Shown here piece by piece: positions 48,396 to 58,491 of a stretch of DNA of 64,000 nt. A program made the position numbers and the translations under genes. The stretch's first letter is position 1; each line of letters begins with the position of its first letter. The notes under the pieces are model-generated. The model was not told where the DNA came from and ran no database searches. It worked only from the letters and a program-made list of their open reading frames with translations. The stretch comes from Bradyrhizobium sp. sBnM-33. Lineage in GTDB: Bacteria > Pseudomonadota > Alphaproteobacteria > Rhizobiales > Xanthobacteraceae. The stretch spans positions 2,542,001 through 2,606,000 of the forward strand of contig NZ_CP136624.1 in NCBI RefSeq assembly GCF_032917945.1, given 5' to 3'.

Positions 48396-48442
48396 ATCCA
48401 TCCTTTGGATGAGTTCAATAAAAACAATCGATTTTACCAATT
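48396..48442 (+). promoter_or_regulatory. nod box upstream of the nodA operon
   Basis: The 47-base site begins ATCCATCCTTTGGATGAG and ends AACAATCGATTTTACCAATT, matching the conserved nod-box blocks in order and spacing. It lies between the divergent nodD1 and the nodA operon, where NodD binds. Confidence 0.95.
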
Positions 48443-48848
48443 ATGCCGAATGGCGGATAGCAAAGCCGTCGGTCGGGACAAACAAAAAATTCAGGCATAT
48501 CAGGAATGCTTACCAGTCTTTGCCCTGGCTCCGCGAAAAAAGTCTCAGCTGCACCCCGAGCGCCGATCGAAGCGCATGCCCATTGGAGCCAGATTTGTCA
48601 ACGGGTTGTACAAACTGCATCGCAGTGTCTTGACGCGACAGGCGTGCCGCAGGTCGCGTCGGCGCTCACTACCGGTAAACGTTCGTATAGCTTCTCGAAG
48701 CATTTCTATATTGGGCGTTTACCTCTGTAGAATTGATCCAGCCCTCCACTTCGCTCTAACGTCGCAACCAATCAGGAGCTGCCGATTGCAGGCGCCAAAT
48801 GCCTTTGCGACCCGGCCAAATGTATCCCGTGTCCATAGCAGTTAAATC
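48443..48848 (+). other. nod-box leader region (position of nodY/nodK)
   Basis: In other Bradyrhizobium strains a gene called nodY or nodK lies here, after the nod box and before nodA. I see frames of 81 and 146 codons (48388-48633 and 48405-48845), both overlapping the nod box, and a 74-codon frame at 48506-48730, but none is clearly a real gene. The region is homologous to the leader of the sulfotransferase (61724-61340 minus), including a shared block near GAGCTGCCGATTGCAGGCGC. Confidence 0.6.
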
Positions 48849-48857
48849 GTGCGGAAA

Positions 48858-49193
48858 ATGCAGGAGTTAGATCTGGTGCGAATGGCACATGCGCTCGACG
48901 TAATCTCCGTCGTGGATAACGATGCATCGGTCCGTGAAGCGCTGACAGGCGTACTCTGTTTGACAGGCGACAATCCCGACCCTTTCCAGTGCGCAGATGA
49001 GTTATTGAAATCCAGCCGTCCTCTCAGCACGTCCTGCTTGATAGCGGATGTTCAGTGGCCCGGAGTGGCCGGGCTCGAGCTATGCCAGACCAGCGTTTCC
49101 CATTCCCCGGTGGAGCCATTCATCGATAGTGAACTGCTCGCGTGCACCAAGTCCATCGTCAAATGCCAGACGGTGCATGGGAGACAATCATGA
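48858..49193 (+). pseudogene. Truncated response-regulator receiver domain
   Basis: The frame includes DVISVVDNDASVREALTGVL, CADELLKSSRPLSTSCLIAD and VQWPGVAGLEL, the receiver start of FixJ/NodW-type regulators with the acidic pocket (DND) and the phospho-acceptor Asp in LIAD. After about 75 residues the similarity is lost, and no output domain follows. The frame ends overlapping the nodA start. It is a relic inside the nodA leader, and may still be transcribed with the nod operon. Confidence 0.6.
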
Positions 49194-49822
49194 ATATTGT
49201 CGTATCAAGCTCTACGGCAGATATCTCCATGCGCTCTCCGGTGCGGTGGAGAGTGGCCTGGGAAAGTGAAATGCGCCTCGCCGACCATATCGAACTCTCC
49301 GACTTCTTCCGAAAGACCTATGGTCCCACCGGGGCATTCAATGCCAAACCATTCGAAGGCCATCGAAGTTGGGCCGGCGCGAGACCTGAGCTCCGTGCAA
49401 TCGGCTACGACGCACGCGGCGTAGCGGCTCATATCGGCGCGCTACGCCGCTTCATCAAGGTCGGAGACGTCGATCTACTAGTGGCCGAGCTAGGATTGTA
49501 CGGGGTACGTCCGGATCTTGAAGGACTCGGAATCACCCACTCAATGCGCGTGATGTATCCAGTACTGCAGAAGCTTGGCGTTCCATTCGGTTTCGGTACG
49601 GTTCGGCATGCGCTGAAGGAACACCTTACAAGGTTGCTGGCCCGCCGCGGACTGGCGACCATTATCTCTGGGGTTAGCGTGCGGTCCACCCTTCCGGATG
49701 TGTATCTGAAGTTATCGCCCACGCGCGTTGAGGACGTGCTTGTCCTGGTTCTGCCGATTGGACGGCCGATCAGCGAGTGGCCGACTGGTACGGTGATTGA
49801 TCGGAACGGGCCAGAGCTGTGA
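49190..49822 (+). CDS. nodA: NodA N-acyltransferase
   Basis: The 210-residue protein starts at ATG 49190 ([20 protein letters not shown]). It contains the conserved NodA segments [40 protein letters not shown] and [20 protein letters not shown], and the ending [11 protein letters not shown]. NodA transfers a fatty acyl chain to the free amino group of the chitin-oligomer backbone. It is the first core gene behind the nod box, although about 750 bases separate them. The stop overlaps the nodB GTG start by 4 bases. Confidence 0.97.
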   Translation: MNIVVSSSTADISMRSPVRWRVAWESEMRLADHIELSDFFRKTYGPTGAFNAKPFEGHRSWAGARPELRAIGYDARGVAAHIGALRRFIKVGDVDLLVAELGLYGVRPDLEGLGITHSMRVMYPVLQKLGVPFGFGTVRHALKEHLTRLLARRGLATIISGVSVRSTLPDVYLKLSPTRVEDVLVLVLPIGRPISEWPTGTVIDRNGPEL

Positions 49823-50478
49823 CATACCTCGACCGCTTATGCGAAGTGCGCAGCGAGTACGCTGACCGCACGGAAAGTCGCGGCGTCTATCTGACGTTTG
49901 ACGACGGTCCCGATCCACTCTGCACGCCGGATGTCCTGGATGTGCTCGCGGAACACCGAGTGCCCGCAACGTTCTTCGTCATCGGCGCGTACGCGGCGGA
50001 CCAGCCGAAACTAATCCGACGAATGATCGCAGAAGGGCACGAGGTCGCAAACCACACGATGACGCATCCGGACCTGTCCAGATGCAAACTCACGGAAGTG
50101 CAGTATGAAATACTAACCGCGAGCAGGGTCATCAAAATGGCCTGCCCCCAGGCCGCTCTGCGGCATATGCGGGCACCTTATGGTATGTGGAGCGAAGAGG
50201 TGCTCACTACGTCGGCGAGGGCTGGATTGGCCGCCCTGCACTGGTCGGTAGATCCACGAGACTGGTCTCTTCCCGGTGTTAACGCGATTGTCGACGCTGT
50301 GCTGGCCTCTGTCCGCCCGGGTGCAATCGTGCTCTTACACGATGGATGTCCTCCCGAGGAGTTGGGACGGGCCACTCATGCTCGTGTGCGCGACCAGACC
50401 GTCTTGGCACTTTCGCGCCTGATTCCAGCATTGCATGGCCGCGGGTTCTCAATCCGCTCGCTTCCTCAACCTCACTGA
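49819..50478 (+). CDS. nodB: NodB chitooligosaccharide deacetylase
   Basis: The 219-residue protein starts with GTG inside the nodA stop (GTGA). The polysaccharide-deacetylase domain shows the metal and catalytic motifs [50 protein letters not shown] and VDPRDWS, with GAIVLLHDG near the end. NodB removes the acetyl group from the non-reducing GlcNAc of the NodC product, so that NodA can acylate it. It is cytoplasmic. The next gene starts 17 bases downstream. Confidence 0.97.
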   Translation: MTYLDRLCEVRSEYADRTESRGVYLTFDDGPDPLCTPDVLDVLAEHRVPATFFVIGAYAADQPKLIRRMIAEGHEVANHTMTHPDLSRCKLTEVQYEILTASRVIKMACPQAALRHMRAPYGMWSEEVLTTSARAGLAALHWSVDPRDWSLPGVNAIVDAVLASVRPGAIVLLHDGCPPEELGRATHARVRDQTVLALSRLIPALHGRGFSIRSLPQPH

Positions 50479-50494
50479 ACAAATAGACACACCA

Positions 50495-51859
50495 ATGAAT
50501 CTTCTTGCCACGACCAGCACAGTCGCTATCTCGTTGTATGCGCTGCTCTCGACTTTCTATCGAAGCGCGCAGGTGCTTTATGCTCTGCCGACAAACGTAT
50601 CATCGGCCTCGGACGACGTGGCCGTCTCCGGCGCTTTGCCGAGCGTGGATGTCATGGTCCCCTGCTTCAACGAGGACCCGCGCACGCTATCGGCGTGTCT
50701 GAGATCCATTGCAAGCCAAGACTATGCCGGGAAACTGCAGGTCTATGTAGTTGACGACGGTTCCGGAAATCTCGACGCTGTAGCACCCGTTCACGACGCC
50801 TACGCTGACGACCCGAGGTTCAGCTTTATTCTGCTGGGCAAGAACGTCGGAAAACGGAAGGCGCAGATCGCCGCGATACGCGGGTCGGCTGGAGATTTGG
50901 TGCTCAACGTCGATTCGGACACGATACTCGCCGCCGATGTAGTCACGAAACTTGCACGAAAGATGCAAGATCCAGCGATCGGGGCGGCCATGGGTCAGTT
51001 GACGGCGAGCAACCGAAACGCCACCTGGTTAACCCGGCTGATCGACATGGAGTACTGGTTGGCTTGCAACGAGGAGCGTGCGGCACAGGCTCGCTTCGGC
51101 GCCGTTATGTGCTGCTGCGGCCCATGTGCCATGTACCGCCGTTCCGCGCTCCTTTTGCTGCTAGATCAGTACGAGACGCAGTTTTTTCGGGGAAAGCCAA
51201 GCGACTTCGGTGAGGATCGCCACCTCACGATCCTCATGTTGAAAGCAGGTTTTCAAACGGAGTACGTTCCCGACGCCGTCGCGGCAACAGTGGTTCCGGA
51301 TAGGCTAGGGCCATATTTGCGCCAACAACTCCGTTGGGCGCGGAGCACTTTCCGTGACACCTTCCTTGCGCTGCGCCTGTTGCCCGAACTCGATCGCTAT
51401 CTCACGCTAGATGTAGTCGGACAGAATCTCGGCCCGCTACTTCTCGCCCTGTCATCGATAGCGGCGCTCGCGCAGCTCGCACTCACATCCACAGTACCGT
51501 GGTGGACAGGACTGATTATCGCATCAATGACCGTGGTTCGCTGCAGCGTCGCAGCATTTCGTGCTCGCGAACTTCGATTTCTCGGCTTTTCTCTGCACAC
51601 ACTCATCAACATCTTTCTCTTACTGCCCGTGAAAGCCTATGCATTGTGTACATTGAGCAACAGCGATTGGCTGTCACGCGAGTCTGCAAAGTTACCAAAC
51701 GAGAGTGAAAGACAGGTCGTCATCCCAAACCCGATCGCTGGACCAAGAGCCGCCGACGCTAAAGGAGGTTCGGTCATTGCTGGGTCAATTCGTCCGACGG
51801 ATCATTCGCGCCGTTCTTCGAGGTTCGTGACGTCGAACAGTATCTGCAGCGGCGAGTGA
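50495..51859 (+). CDS. nodC: NodC chitin-oligosaccharide synthase
   Basis: The 454-residue membrane glycosyltransferase starts at ATG 50495 (MNLLATTSTVAISLYALLST, a membrane helix). Family 2 motifs are VMVPCFNEDPRTLSACLRSI, VYVVDDGSGNLDAVAPVHDA, DLVLNVDSDTILAADVVTKL, FGEDRHLTILMLKAGFQTEY and RQQLRWARSTFRDTFLALRL (QxxRW). C-terminal membrane helices surround LLLALSSIAALAQLALTS. It polymerises UDP-GlcNAc into the Nod-factor backbone. The C-terminus is longer than in some relatives, running on after DWLSRESAKLPNESERQVV for about 60 residues. Confidence 0.97.
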   Translation: MNLLATTSTVAISLYALLSTFYRSAQVLYALPTNVSSASDDVAVSGALPSVDVMVPCFNEDPRTLSACLRSIASQDYAGKLQVYVVDDGSGNLDAVAPVHDAYADDPRFSFILLGKNVGKRKAQIAAIRGSAGDLVLNVDSDTILAADVVTKLARKMQDPAIGAAMGQLTASNRNATWLTRLIDMEYWLACNEERAAQARFGAVMCCCGPCAMYRRSALLLLLDQYETQFFRGKPSDFGEDRHLTILMLKAGFQTEYVPDAVAATVVPDRLGPYLRQQLRWARSTFRDTFLALRLLPELDRYLTLDVVGQNLGPLLLALSSIAALAQLALTSTVPWWTGLIIASMTVVRCSVAAFRARELRFLGFSLHTLINIFLLLPVKAYALCTLSNSDWLSRESAKLPNESERQVVIPNPIAGPRAADAKGGSVIAGSIRPTDHSRRSSRFVTSNSICSGE

Positions 51860-51899
51860 CCTTGAACGTTACGTGGGTGCACAAATCGTGAGTCGGAAA

Positions 51900-52517
51900 A
51901 TGAAATATCAATCGTTAGATCTCGAATTGGCGACCGACGATCCGTGGCGGCTCGACGGCAATCCGTTCGAGCGGGAGCGTCACACGCAAATGCTCCGGCT
52001 GTCGCTTTCACAAGGGGTTATTTCACATGCTCTCGAAGTCGGGTGCGCAGCCGGCGCATTCACAGAAAAGCTGGCACCCCACTGCAAACGGCTCACGGTG
52101 GTCGATGTTATGCCGCGAGCGATCGGTCGAGCGTGCCAACGGACGAAGAGGTGGTCGCACATCACGTGGATAGCTTCCGACATTCAACAGTTCTCGACCC
52201 CAGAGCTGTTCGATCTGATCGTCGTGGCGGAAGTTCTCTATTACCTCGAAGACATAACTGAGATCCGCGCGGCCATCCGCAATCTGGTGCAGATGCTTGC
52301 GCCAGGTGGGCATCTGGTCTTTGGATCGGCGCGTGATGCCGCCTGCACTCGTTGGGGGCACCCTGCTGGTGCCGAGGCGGTCATCACCATGCTCAATGAA
52401 ACGTTGATCGAGGTCGAGTGCGTACAGTGCCAGGGTGAGTCGGCTAACGAAGACTGCTTGCTCGTCTACTTTCGGAATCCGGTTCGAGTTTCGATTAAAT
52501 CCAATTGCCGACCTTGA
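51900..52517 (+). CDS. nodS: NodS SAM-dependent N-methyltransferase
   Basis: About 205 residues from ATG 51900 (MKYQSLDLELATDDPWRLDG); upstream GTG codons at 51873 and 51888 are alternative starts. It has the SAM-binding motif SHALEVGCAAGAFTEKLAPH and the NodS-specific segments RERHTQMLRLSLSQGVIS and LFDLIVVAEVLYYLEDITEI. NodS methylates the free amino group at the non-reducing end after NodB action and before or with acylation. It lies 40 bases after nodC and 12 bases before nodU. Confidence 0.94.
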   Translation: MKYQSLDLELATDDPWRLDGNPFERERHTQMLRLSLSQGVISHALEVGCAAGAFTEKLAPHCKRLTVVDVMPRAIGRACQRTKRWSHITWIASDIQQFSTPELFDLIVVAEVLYYLEDITEIRAAIRNLVQMLAPGGHLVFGSARDAACTRWGHPAGAEAVITMLNETLIEVECVQCQGESANEDCLLVYFRNPVRVSIKSNCRP

Positions 52518-52529
52518 GATGGAGATACT

Positions 52530-54239
52530 ATGCGCATCTGCGGCATCAAGCTGACGCATGACGGGGCGATCGCTCTTGTGGAGGATGGACGGCTGGTCTT
52601 TTGCGTCGAGCAGGAGAAACGGGGCAACAATCCGCGGTATCAAACCATCGACAATCTTGACGCAGTTGTTGTCGCTTTGGCGGAGCATGGTCTGGATCCG
52701 CAGGATGTTGATCAGTTCGTCATTGACGGCTGGGACGGGGAGGTCGAGTCGCAATTCCAGGTCCTCAGCGGGGTGGCACCTATCACTCTCAAAGGGGCGC
52801 CGTATGTTGAACGGAATGTCCGCGGCCTTCTCACTTCGCGCGACGGCTTTAACCTGATGCTCGACGGCAGGGTCTTTCCTTATAAAAGCTATCCGCACGT
52901 CACAGGCCATGTGGCCTCCGCATACTGCACGAGCCCTTTTGCCAAAGCCGGACAACCCGCCTTCTGCCTGGTATGGGACGGCTGCATCTTTCCACGTCTC
53001 TACTACGTAGAACCCCGCGGCGCGCGGTTCATCGAATGCCTGTTTCCGATCATAGGCCATGCTTACGCTGTCGCGGGCCATCACTTCGGACCTTATAGGC
53101 AGGCGAGCCGTACCAGCTGGGATCTAGGTGTTGCCGGCAAGCTGATGGCCTATATCGCGCTCGGGTCTGTTAATGAAGACATCGTGGCGGTGTTTCAGGA
53201 GCTCTACGAGGAGCGCTTTGCGGCCGACATGGAGCATGCTCGTCGTCACCGTGCGGAGGTCATTAGCGAGGAGGCCTCACTTGAGGCTATGCACGACTTC
53301 TTCGACGCGAGCGAGCTCCGATTGAAGGACAAGCTGCCCGAAGATGTACTTGCATCGTTTCATTGTTTCCTCGAGCGTCTCCTTATACGCCAAATGGCCA
53401 TTGCTTTGGAGCGGCATTCGTGTTCTCCGGGACCACGCAATTTGTGTATAGCCGGTGGCTGCGGTCTCAATATCAAATGGAACAGTGCACTACGTGCGAC
53501 CGGCCTGTTCGATGATGTGTGGGTGCCGCCCTTTCCGAATGACAGCGGCTCGGCAATCGGTGCCGCGTGCTCCGCCATGGCGGCGGACAAGGGCTTCGTG
53601 CCGCTGCAATGGTCGGTCTACAGTGGCCCGGCCCTGATACGCAGCGATGTGTCGTCCGAATGGAACGCTGTGCCATGCAGTATGCGTGAACTTGCGACCA
53701 TCCTCGCGAGCAACAAGCCCGTAATTTTCCTCGCCGGTCGCGCGGAGCTTGGACCACGAGCATTGGGTGGCAGAAGCATTCTGGCAGCCGCGACTTCGCC
53801 GGCAATGAAGGATCATCTCAACGACATTAAGCTCCGCGAACTCTTTCGGCCAGTCGCGCCGATTTGCCTGGAGGATCGTGCGCCGGAAATTTTCAGCCCC
53901 GGGACGCCGGATCCTTACATGCTTTTCGATCACCAGACACGGGCAGAATGGTGGAACAAAGTCCCCGCTATTATACATCTCGACGGATCTGCGCGATTGC
54001 AGACCGTTCCCAGAACCTCTCCGCACAAAATCGCGGAACTCCTCGTCGAATATGAAGAACTCACGGGCATTCCGCTGCTTTGCAATACGAGTGCCAACCA
54101 CCATGGACGTGGGTTTTTTCCGGATGCCGCAGCAGCCTGCCAGTGGGGACGCGTTGAACACATATGGTGCGATGGCCTGCTGTGGACCAAAACGGTCGTA
54201 AGTGAGCGATCGCCGGCCGAACGCCTTCTTTCAGTCTAA
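52530..54239 (+). CDS. nodU: NodU 6-O-carbamoyltransferase
   Basis: The 569-residue protein starts at ATG 52530 with GGAG upstream. It belongs to the NodU/CmcH family: MRICGIKLTHDGAIALVEDG, LCIAGGCGLNIKWNSALRAT, FPNDSGSAIGAACSAMAADK, RAELGPRALGGRSILAAATS and LLCNTSANHHGRGFFPDAAA. It adds a carbamoyl group to the non-reducing end of the Nod factor. It is distinct from NolO, encoded further down the same operon. Confidence 0.95.
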   Translation: MRICGIKLTHDGAIALVEDGRLVFCVEQEKRGNNPRYQTIDNLDAVVVALAEHGLDPQDVDQFVIDGWDGEVESQFQVLSGVAPITLKGAPYVERNVRGLLTSRDGFNLMLDGRVFPYKSYPHVTGHVASAYCTSPFAKAGQPAFCLVWDGCIFPRLYYVEPRGARFIECLFPIIGHAYAVAGHHFGPYRQASRTSWDLGVAGKLMAYIALGSVNEDIVAVFQELYEERFAADMEHARRHRAEVISEEASLEAMHDFFDASELRLKDKLPEDVLASFHCFLERLLIRQMAIALERHSCSPGPRNLCIAGGCGLNIKWNSALRATGLFDDVWVPPFPNDSGSAIGAACSAMAADKGFVPLQWSVYSGPALIRSDVSSEWNAVPCSMRELATILASNKPVIFLAGRAELGPRALGGRSILAAATSPAMKDHLNDIKLRELFRPVAPICLEDRAPEIFSPGTPDPYMLFDHQTRAEWWNKVPAIIHLDGSARLQTVPRTSPHKIAELLVEYEELTGIPLLCNTSANHHGRGFFPDAAAACQWGRVEHIWCDGLLWTKTVVSERSPAERLLSV

Positions 54240-54248
54240 GATGAACAT

Positions 54249-55163
54249 ATGTCCACCGTAGCAATCGACCTTACCTGCGTAAGGAAGTCGTATGGCGACA
54301 AAATCGTCGTCGATGGGCTGTCCTTTGCTGTCGCGTCGGGAGAGTGCTTTGGCCTCCTCGGACCAAACGGGGCGGGAAAAAGCACGATTGCGCGTATGGT
54401 TCTCGGCATGGTAGCGCCGGACACCGGCAAGATGACCGTGCTCGGCGAGCCCGTACCGGCGCGTGCCCGCCTGGCACGCGCGCGCATCGGCGTGGTGCCG
54501 CAGTTCGACAATCTCGAACTGGAATTCACCGTCCGCGAGAACCTGCTGGTATTTGGGCGCTACTTCAACATGAGCGCACGCGAGGTCGAAGCAGTTGTGC
54601 CAGAACTGCTCGAGTTCGCTCGCCTGGAGAGCAAGGCGGATGCTCGCGTCGCCGAACTATCCGGCGGCATGAAGCGGCGGCTGACGCTGGCGCGTGCGCT
54701 GATCAACGACCCACATCTGCTGGTGATGGACGAGCCGACCACCGGTCTAGATCCGCACGCGCGCCACCTAATCTGGGAACGCCTGCGATTGCTGCTGGCG
54801 CGCGGCAAGACGATTCTCTTGACCACCCACTTCATGGAAGAGGCCGAGCGGTTGTGCGATCGGCTGTGCGTGCTTGAGGCAGGACGCAAGATCGCAGAAG
54901 GCGAGCCTCGCGCGTTGATCGATGAGCAGATCGGTTGCCAAGTGATCGAAATCTACGGCGGCAATCCGCACGAGCTATCTTCTCTGATCAGGCCGTATGC
55001 GCGGCATATCGAAGTGAGCGGCGAGACGCTTTTTTGCTATGCGCCAGATCCAGAGCAGGTACTCGTGCAGCTGCGCGGGCGCGCAGGTCTACGCCTTCTG
55101 CAGCGTCCTGCGAATCTCGAGGATGTGTTTTTGCGGCTGACCGGGCGGGAAATGGAGAGATGA
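54249..55163 (+). CDS. nodI: NodI ABC-transporter ATPase
   Basis: The 304-residue ATPase has Walker [21 protein letters not shown], the signature [20 protein letters not shown], Walker [21 protein letters not shown] and the H-loop [20 protein letters not shown]. With NodJ it exports the finished Nod factor. The C-terminal part ([20 protein letters not shown]) is typical of NodI. The nodJ start follows after 3 bases. Confidence 0.96.
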   Translation: MSTVAIDLTCVRKSYGDKIVVDGLSFAVASGECFGLLGPNGAGKSTIARMVLGMVAPDTGKMTVLGEPVPARARLARARIGVVPQFDNLELEFTVRENLLVFGRYFNMSAREVEAVVPELLEFARLESKADARVAELSGGMKRRLTLARALINDPHLLVMDEPTTGLDPHARHLIWERLRLLLARGKTILLTTHFMEEAERLCDRLCVLEAGRKIAEGEPRALIDEQIGCQVIEIYGGNPHELSSLIRPYARHIEVSGETLFCYAPDPEQVLVQLRGRAGLRLLQRPANLEDVFLRLTGREMER

Positions 55164-55166
55164 ACG

Positions 55167-55955
55167 ATGCGTGAAGGTTACGCTGCCGTCATGCCCGCCA
55201 ACGCATACAACTGGGTCGCTGTATGGCGTCGCAACTTTCTGGCGTGGAGGAAAGTCGCGCTTGCATCGGTTCTCGGGAATCTCGCCGATCCCATGACTAA
55301 TCTGTTTGGCCTCGGCTTTGGCCTTGGAATAATTGTGGGACTCATTGATGGCACTTCATACATCGCGTTTCTGGCTGGTGGGATGGTCGCGACTAGCGCC
55401 ATGACCGCCGCCACCTTCGAAACAATGTATGCGGCGTTCGCCCGCATGCGTGCTCAGCGCACTTGGGAAGCAATCCTGTGCACACAGCTCACGCTCGGCG
55501 ACATCGTTCTCGGTGAATTGGCTTGGGCAGCCACCAAAGCCGTTCTGGCCGGAACGGCAATTGCAGTGGTTGCCGCGACCCTGGGCTACGCTGCGTGGGC
55601 ATCCATCCTCTATTCGATACCAGCAATCGCAATCACTGGCTTCGTCTTCGCGAGCCTAGCGATGGTCGTCGTATCCCTTGCGCCCAGCTACGATTATTTC
55701 GTGTTTTACCAGACGCTCGTCGTCACACCCATGGTGTTCCTGTGCGGCGCAGTCTTTCCGGTGAGCCAGATGCCCAGCGCATTTCAGCGCGTGGCAGGCT
55801 TATTGCCGCTGGCACATTCGGTCGACCTCATCCGCCCAGTGATGCTTGGGCTCCCGGCCGGCGGCATCGGCCTGCATATCGGTGCACTGTGCATGTACGC
55901 GGTGCTGCCGTTCTTCCTCTCGATCGCGCTGTTTCGCCGGCGCCTGATGCGTTAA
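55167..55955 (+). CDS. nodJ: NodJ ABC-transporter permease
   Basis: The 262-residue permease has six predicted membrane segments and the ABC-2 pattern: [60 protein letters not shown] and [20 protein letters not shown]. It forms the membrane part of the NodIJ exporter of lipo-chitin oligosaccharides. It is immediately downstream of nodI and 93 bases upstream of nolO. Confidence 0.96.
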   Translation: MREGYAAVMPANAYNWVAVWRRNFLAWRKVALASVLGNLADPMTNLFGLGFGLGIIVGLIDGTSYIAFLAGGMVATSAMTAATFETMYAAFARMRAQRTWEAILCTQLTLGDIVLGELAWAATKAVLAGTAIAVVAATLGYAAWASILYSIPAIAITGFVFASLAMVVVSLAPSYDYFVFYQTLVVTPMVFLCGAVFPVSQMPSAFQRVAGLLPLAHSVDLIRPVMLGLPAGGIGLHIGALCMYAVLPFFLSIALFRRRLMR

Positions 55956-56048
55956 CCCGACATTCCGCAGAAGCGATGGAGAGACGCGATGCAGTACCGC
56001 GAATTCGGCAGTCAATTGGGCTTCGTGTCACGATAAATGGAGAATGAG

Positions 56049-58094
56049 ATGTTCTGTCTAGGAGTGAGCGGTGGACTAGACAAAGTCTATGAAGATACAC
56101 GTGAGCTTTCGAACACATTTCTACACGATGGCGCTGCGGTGCTCGTCCGGGACGGCCGCGTGATAGCGGCCGTTGAAGAGGAGCGCCTCAATCGGATTAA
56201 GCACTCCAACAAATTCCCAAGCCGTTCGATACAATACTGCCTTGCAGCCGCAGGGATCCAGCTCAGCGATATCGATCGTATCGCGTTCTACGCGACCGAG
56301 GCCTATTGCAATGCTATGCTCGAAGGCCTGTTCGGGTCTCAGCCGGACCTCTCCATTCCTTTGGATGCCAAACTGTTGATGCGTGGCTTACTAGCGCAGG
56401 AGTTTGGTACCGAGGTCGATCCGTCGCGTGTCTCTTTCGTAAGTCACCATCAGGCGCACGCCGTAAGCGCCTTTGCGATGTCTGGCTTCGAGCAAAGTCT
56501 AATCCTCGCGATCGATGGCGGTGGTGATTTTCTCTCCGGCCTCTTAGCTGTGGGGTCTGGAACCGAGGTTACCCAACTCGCGACCTTCCCGGAGAATAAT
56601 TCTCTAGGGCTATTTTATCTCGAGACGATCCGGTATCTCGGCTACGGCTTATTCGATGAATACAAAGTCATGGGGCTTGCCCCCTACGGGGATCCGGCTC
56701 CCCATCGCGAGCTCTTCGAGCAGTTCTACGAACTGTTAGACAACGGTGGCTACCGCGTCTACCTCGACCGAATCGGTCCGACGCTGCGCCGGAGCATCCA
56801 GGTCCGAAGAAAGGGAATGCCATTCACGCAGCAGCATCGAGATGTGAGTGCTTCATTGCAGGAAGCCTTGGAGCGGATCGTGTTTCACATTCTCCGGCAT
56901 CATCGCGAGGCTACCGGTATGAAGCGGTTGTGCCTGGCTGGAGGGGTAGCCCACAACTGCACCATGAACGGTAAGCTGCTGTATTCGGGGCTTTTCGAAC
57001 ACATCTTCGTGCAACCCGCGGCGCATGACGCTGGCTGCGCATTAGGCGCTGCACTAATGATGTCTAACGAGCTGGGCCGGCCCGCGCCACGTGAGCGGCT
57101 GCAGGAGGTCTATTGGGGTCCTGATCTCGGGAGCGAGAGCGCCGTGCAGCAGGAACTGGATGCATGGGGTGGACACCTTGACGTCGAAGCCAGTAACGAC
57201 GTGGCAGGTAGCGCAGCCGACTGGATGGCTAACGGCGCCGTGATCGGCTGGGTGCAGGGTCGTTCGGAGTTCGGGCCACGTGCGCTTGGCAATCGCAGCA
57301 TTCTTGCCGATCCTCGGCCTGCCGCAAACAAGGACCGGATCAACGCGATGGTCAAAAAGCGCGAAGGCTATCGACCGTTCGCGCCATCAGTGCTGGACGA
57401 GGATGCGAGCGAATTTTTCGACCTCCCCGACGGTACGCGCGAATTTCCCTTCATGAACTTTGTAGTTCGCGTGCGCGACTCCAAGCGAAGCGCGCTCGGC
57501 GCCATAACGCACGTCGACGGCACTGCGCGACTGCAAACAGTATCGCGCAAGACAAATCCCGCCTACTGGGAGGTTATTAATTCGTTCAAGAAGCGGACTG
57601 GCATCCCAGTTCTGCTCAATACGTCCTTTAACAACAATGCCGAGCCGATCGTCGATTCGGTTGCAGACGCGATTACCACATTTCTGACGACGGAGCTGGA
57701 TGGACTTGTGGTCGGGCCGTTCCTCGTCAAGAAGAGGGCGGCAACGTTGGAGGATTGGACTGCACTTGCGGTTTCATTGCCGCCTTATGCGGGCCTCTAT
57801 CGGGTTCGCGCTTACACAGCGCGAGATCGCCAGGAGACGGTGTGCGAAATCCGTACGGCGCACTCCAGCGGTGACAGTGTGCGTATTTCACAGGATGCGT
57901 TCGATCTACTGATGCAGATCGAGGGCGAAGCCGTGCTCAGGGATCTCCTGGATACAATTACTTTCGATCGGGCTAGGCGTGAAGCTGTCGTGAAGGAACT
58001 GCGGGGATTATGGGAGCTCCGTCGCCTTCGGCTGCATCCTTCACATGCTGCTCGCGCGCATCAAGACTGCGATCAAATGCTGGAGAAAGCATAA
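56049..58094 (+). CDS. nolO: NolO 3-O-carbamoyltransferase
   Basis: The frame is open from 56037, but ATG 56049 (MFCLGVSGGLDKVYEDTREL) has GGAG 6 bases upstream and fits NolO. The 681-residue carbamoyltransferase contains NTFLHDGAAVLVRDGRVIAA, VEEERLNRIKHSNKFPSRSI, LCLAGGVAHNCTMNGKLLYS, GRSEFGPRALGNRSILADPR and ILNTSF-like LLNTSFNNNAEPIVDSVADA. It is longer than NodU because of its C-terminal extension. In rhizobia NolO carbamoylates position 3 (or 4) of the non-reducing residue. It follows nodJ in the usual Bradyrhizobium order before nodZ. Confidence 0.93.
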   Translation: MFCLGVSGGLDKVYEDTRELSNTFLHDGAAVLVRDGRVIAAVEEERLNRIKHSNKFPSRSIQYCLAAAGIQLSDIDRIAFYATEAYCNAMLEGLFGSQPDLSIPLDAKLLMRGLLAQEFGTEVDPSRVSFVSHHQAHAVSAFAMSGFEQSLILAIDGGGDFLSGLLAVGSGTEVTQLATFPENNSLGLFYLETIRYLGYGLFDEYKVMGLAPYGDPAPHRELFEQFYELLDNGGYRVYLDRIGPTLRRSIQVRRKGMPFTQQHRDVSASLQEALERIVFHILRHHREATGMKRLCLAGGVAHNCTMNGKLLYSGLFEHIFVQPAAHDAGCALGAALMMSNELGRPAPRERLQEVYWGPDLGSESAVQQELDAWGGHLDVEASNDVAGSAADWMANGAVIGWVQGRSEFGPRALGNRSILADPRPAANKDRINAMVKKREGYRPFAPSVLDEDASEFFDLPDGTREFPFMNFVVRVRDSKRSALGAITHVDGTARLQTVSRKTNPAYWEVINSFKKRTGIPVLLNTSFNNNAEPIVDSVADAITTFLTTELDGLVVGPFLVKKRAATLEDWTALAVSLPPYAGLYRVRAYTARDRQETVCEIRTAHSSGDSVRISQDAFDLLMQIEGEAVLRDLLDTITFDRARREAVVKELRGLWELRRLRLHPSHAARAHQDCDQMLEKA

Positions 58095-58491
58095 CAGCAC
58101 CACGAATATGGCCGTGTGCATGTCTCCAAATGCGGGGGCAGCTGGGCCCCTGAAGGCGGCATACCCGGTAGCTGGGCTCATGCTTGTAGTCTTGGGCGCT
58201 GCGCCATAGCGGCAGCGCAAGACGGCAAGCGCCCCAGCAGCAGAAATTCTATTCGACATGGTACATGCCAGAAAGGGCTTCGAGGAGCTGTTGCAACAAG
58301 GCGGATACGACTGAAATCAAGCATGTCGACGGCAACATTTTCGCGCGGCTCCTCCATGGTAGCGGCATATGAAGTTCTACCAGCCAAGTTGGCTAACATC
58401 ACGATCGCTGACGACAGCATCGGGCGAGGCCATACGTAGAGTTTCCGTGGCGTCCTTATCCAGGCGGTATTCCCTTAACGAGGAAACACAA
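58095..58491 (+). other. Degenerate nolO-nodZ spacer
   Basis: A 33-codon frame (58108-58209) reads MAVCMSPNAGAAGPLKAAYP and then a short hydrophobic run. A following open piece reads EILFDMVHARKGFEELLQQG. These look like scraps of a lost gene. No nod box is visible, so nodZ is probably read from the nodA promoter. Confidence 0.4.

Noticed and set aside
52023..53084. 353-codon open frame on the minus strand
   Set aside because: It is the antisense of nodS and nodU, both of which are certain.
58369..58491. Longer N-terminus for nodZ starting at 58369
   Set aside because: The extra residues do not resemble known NodZ starts, and a good ribosome site precedes ATG 58492.
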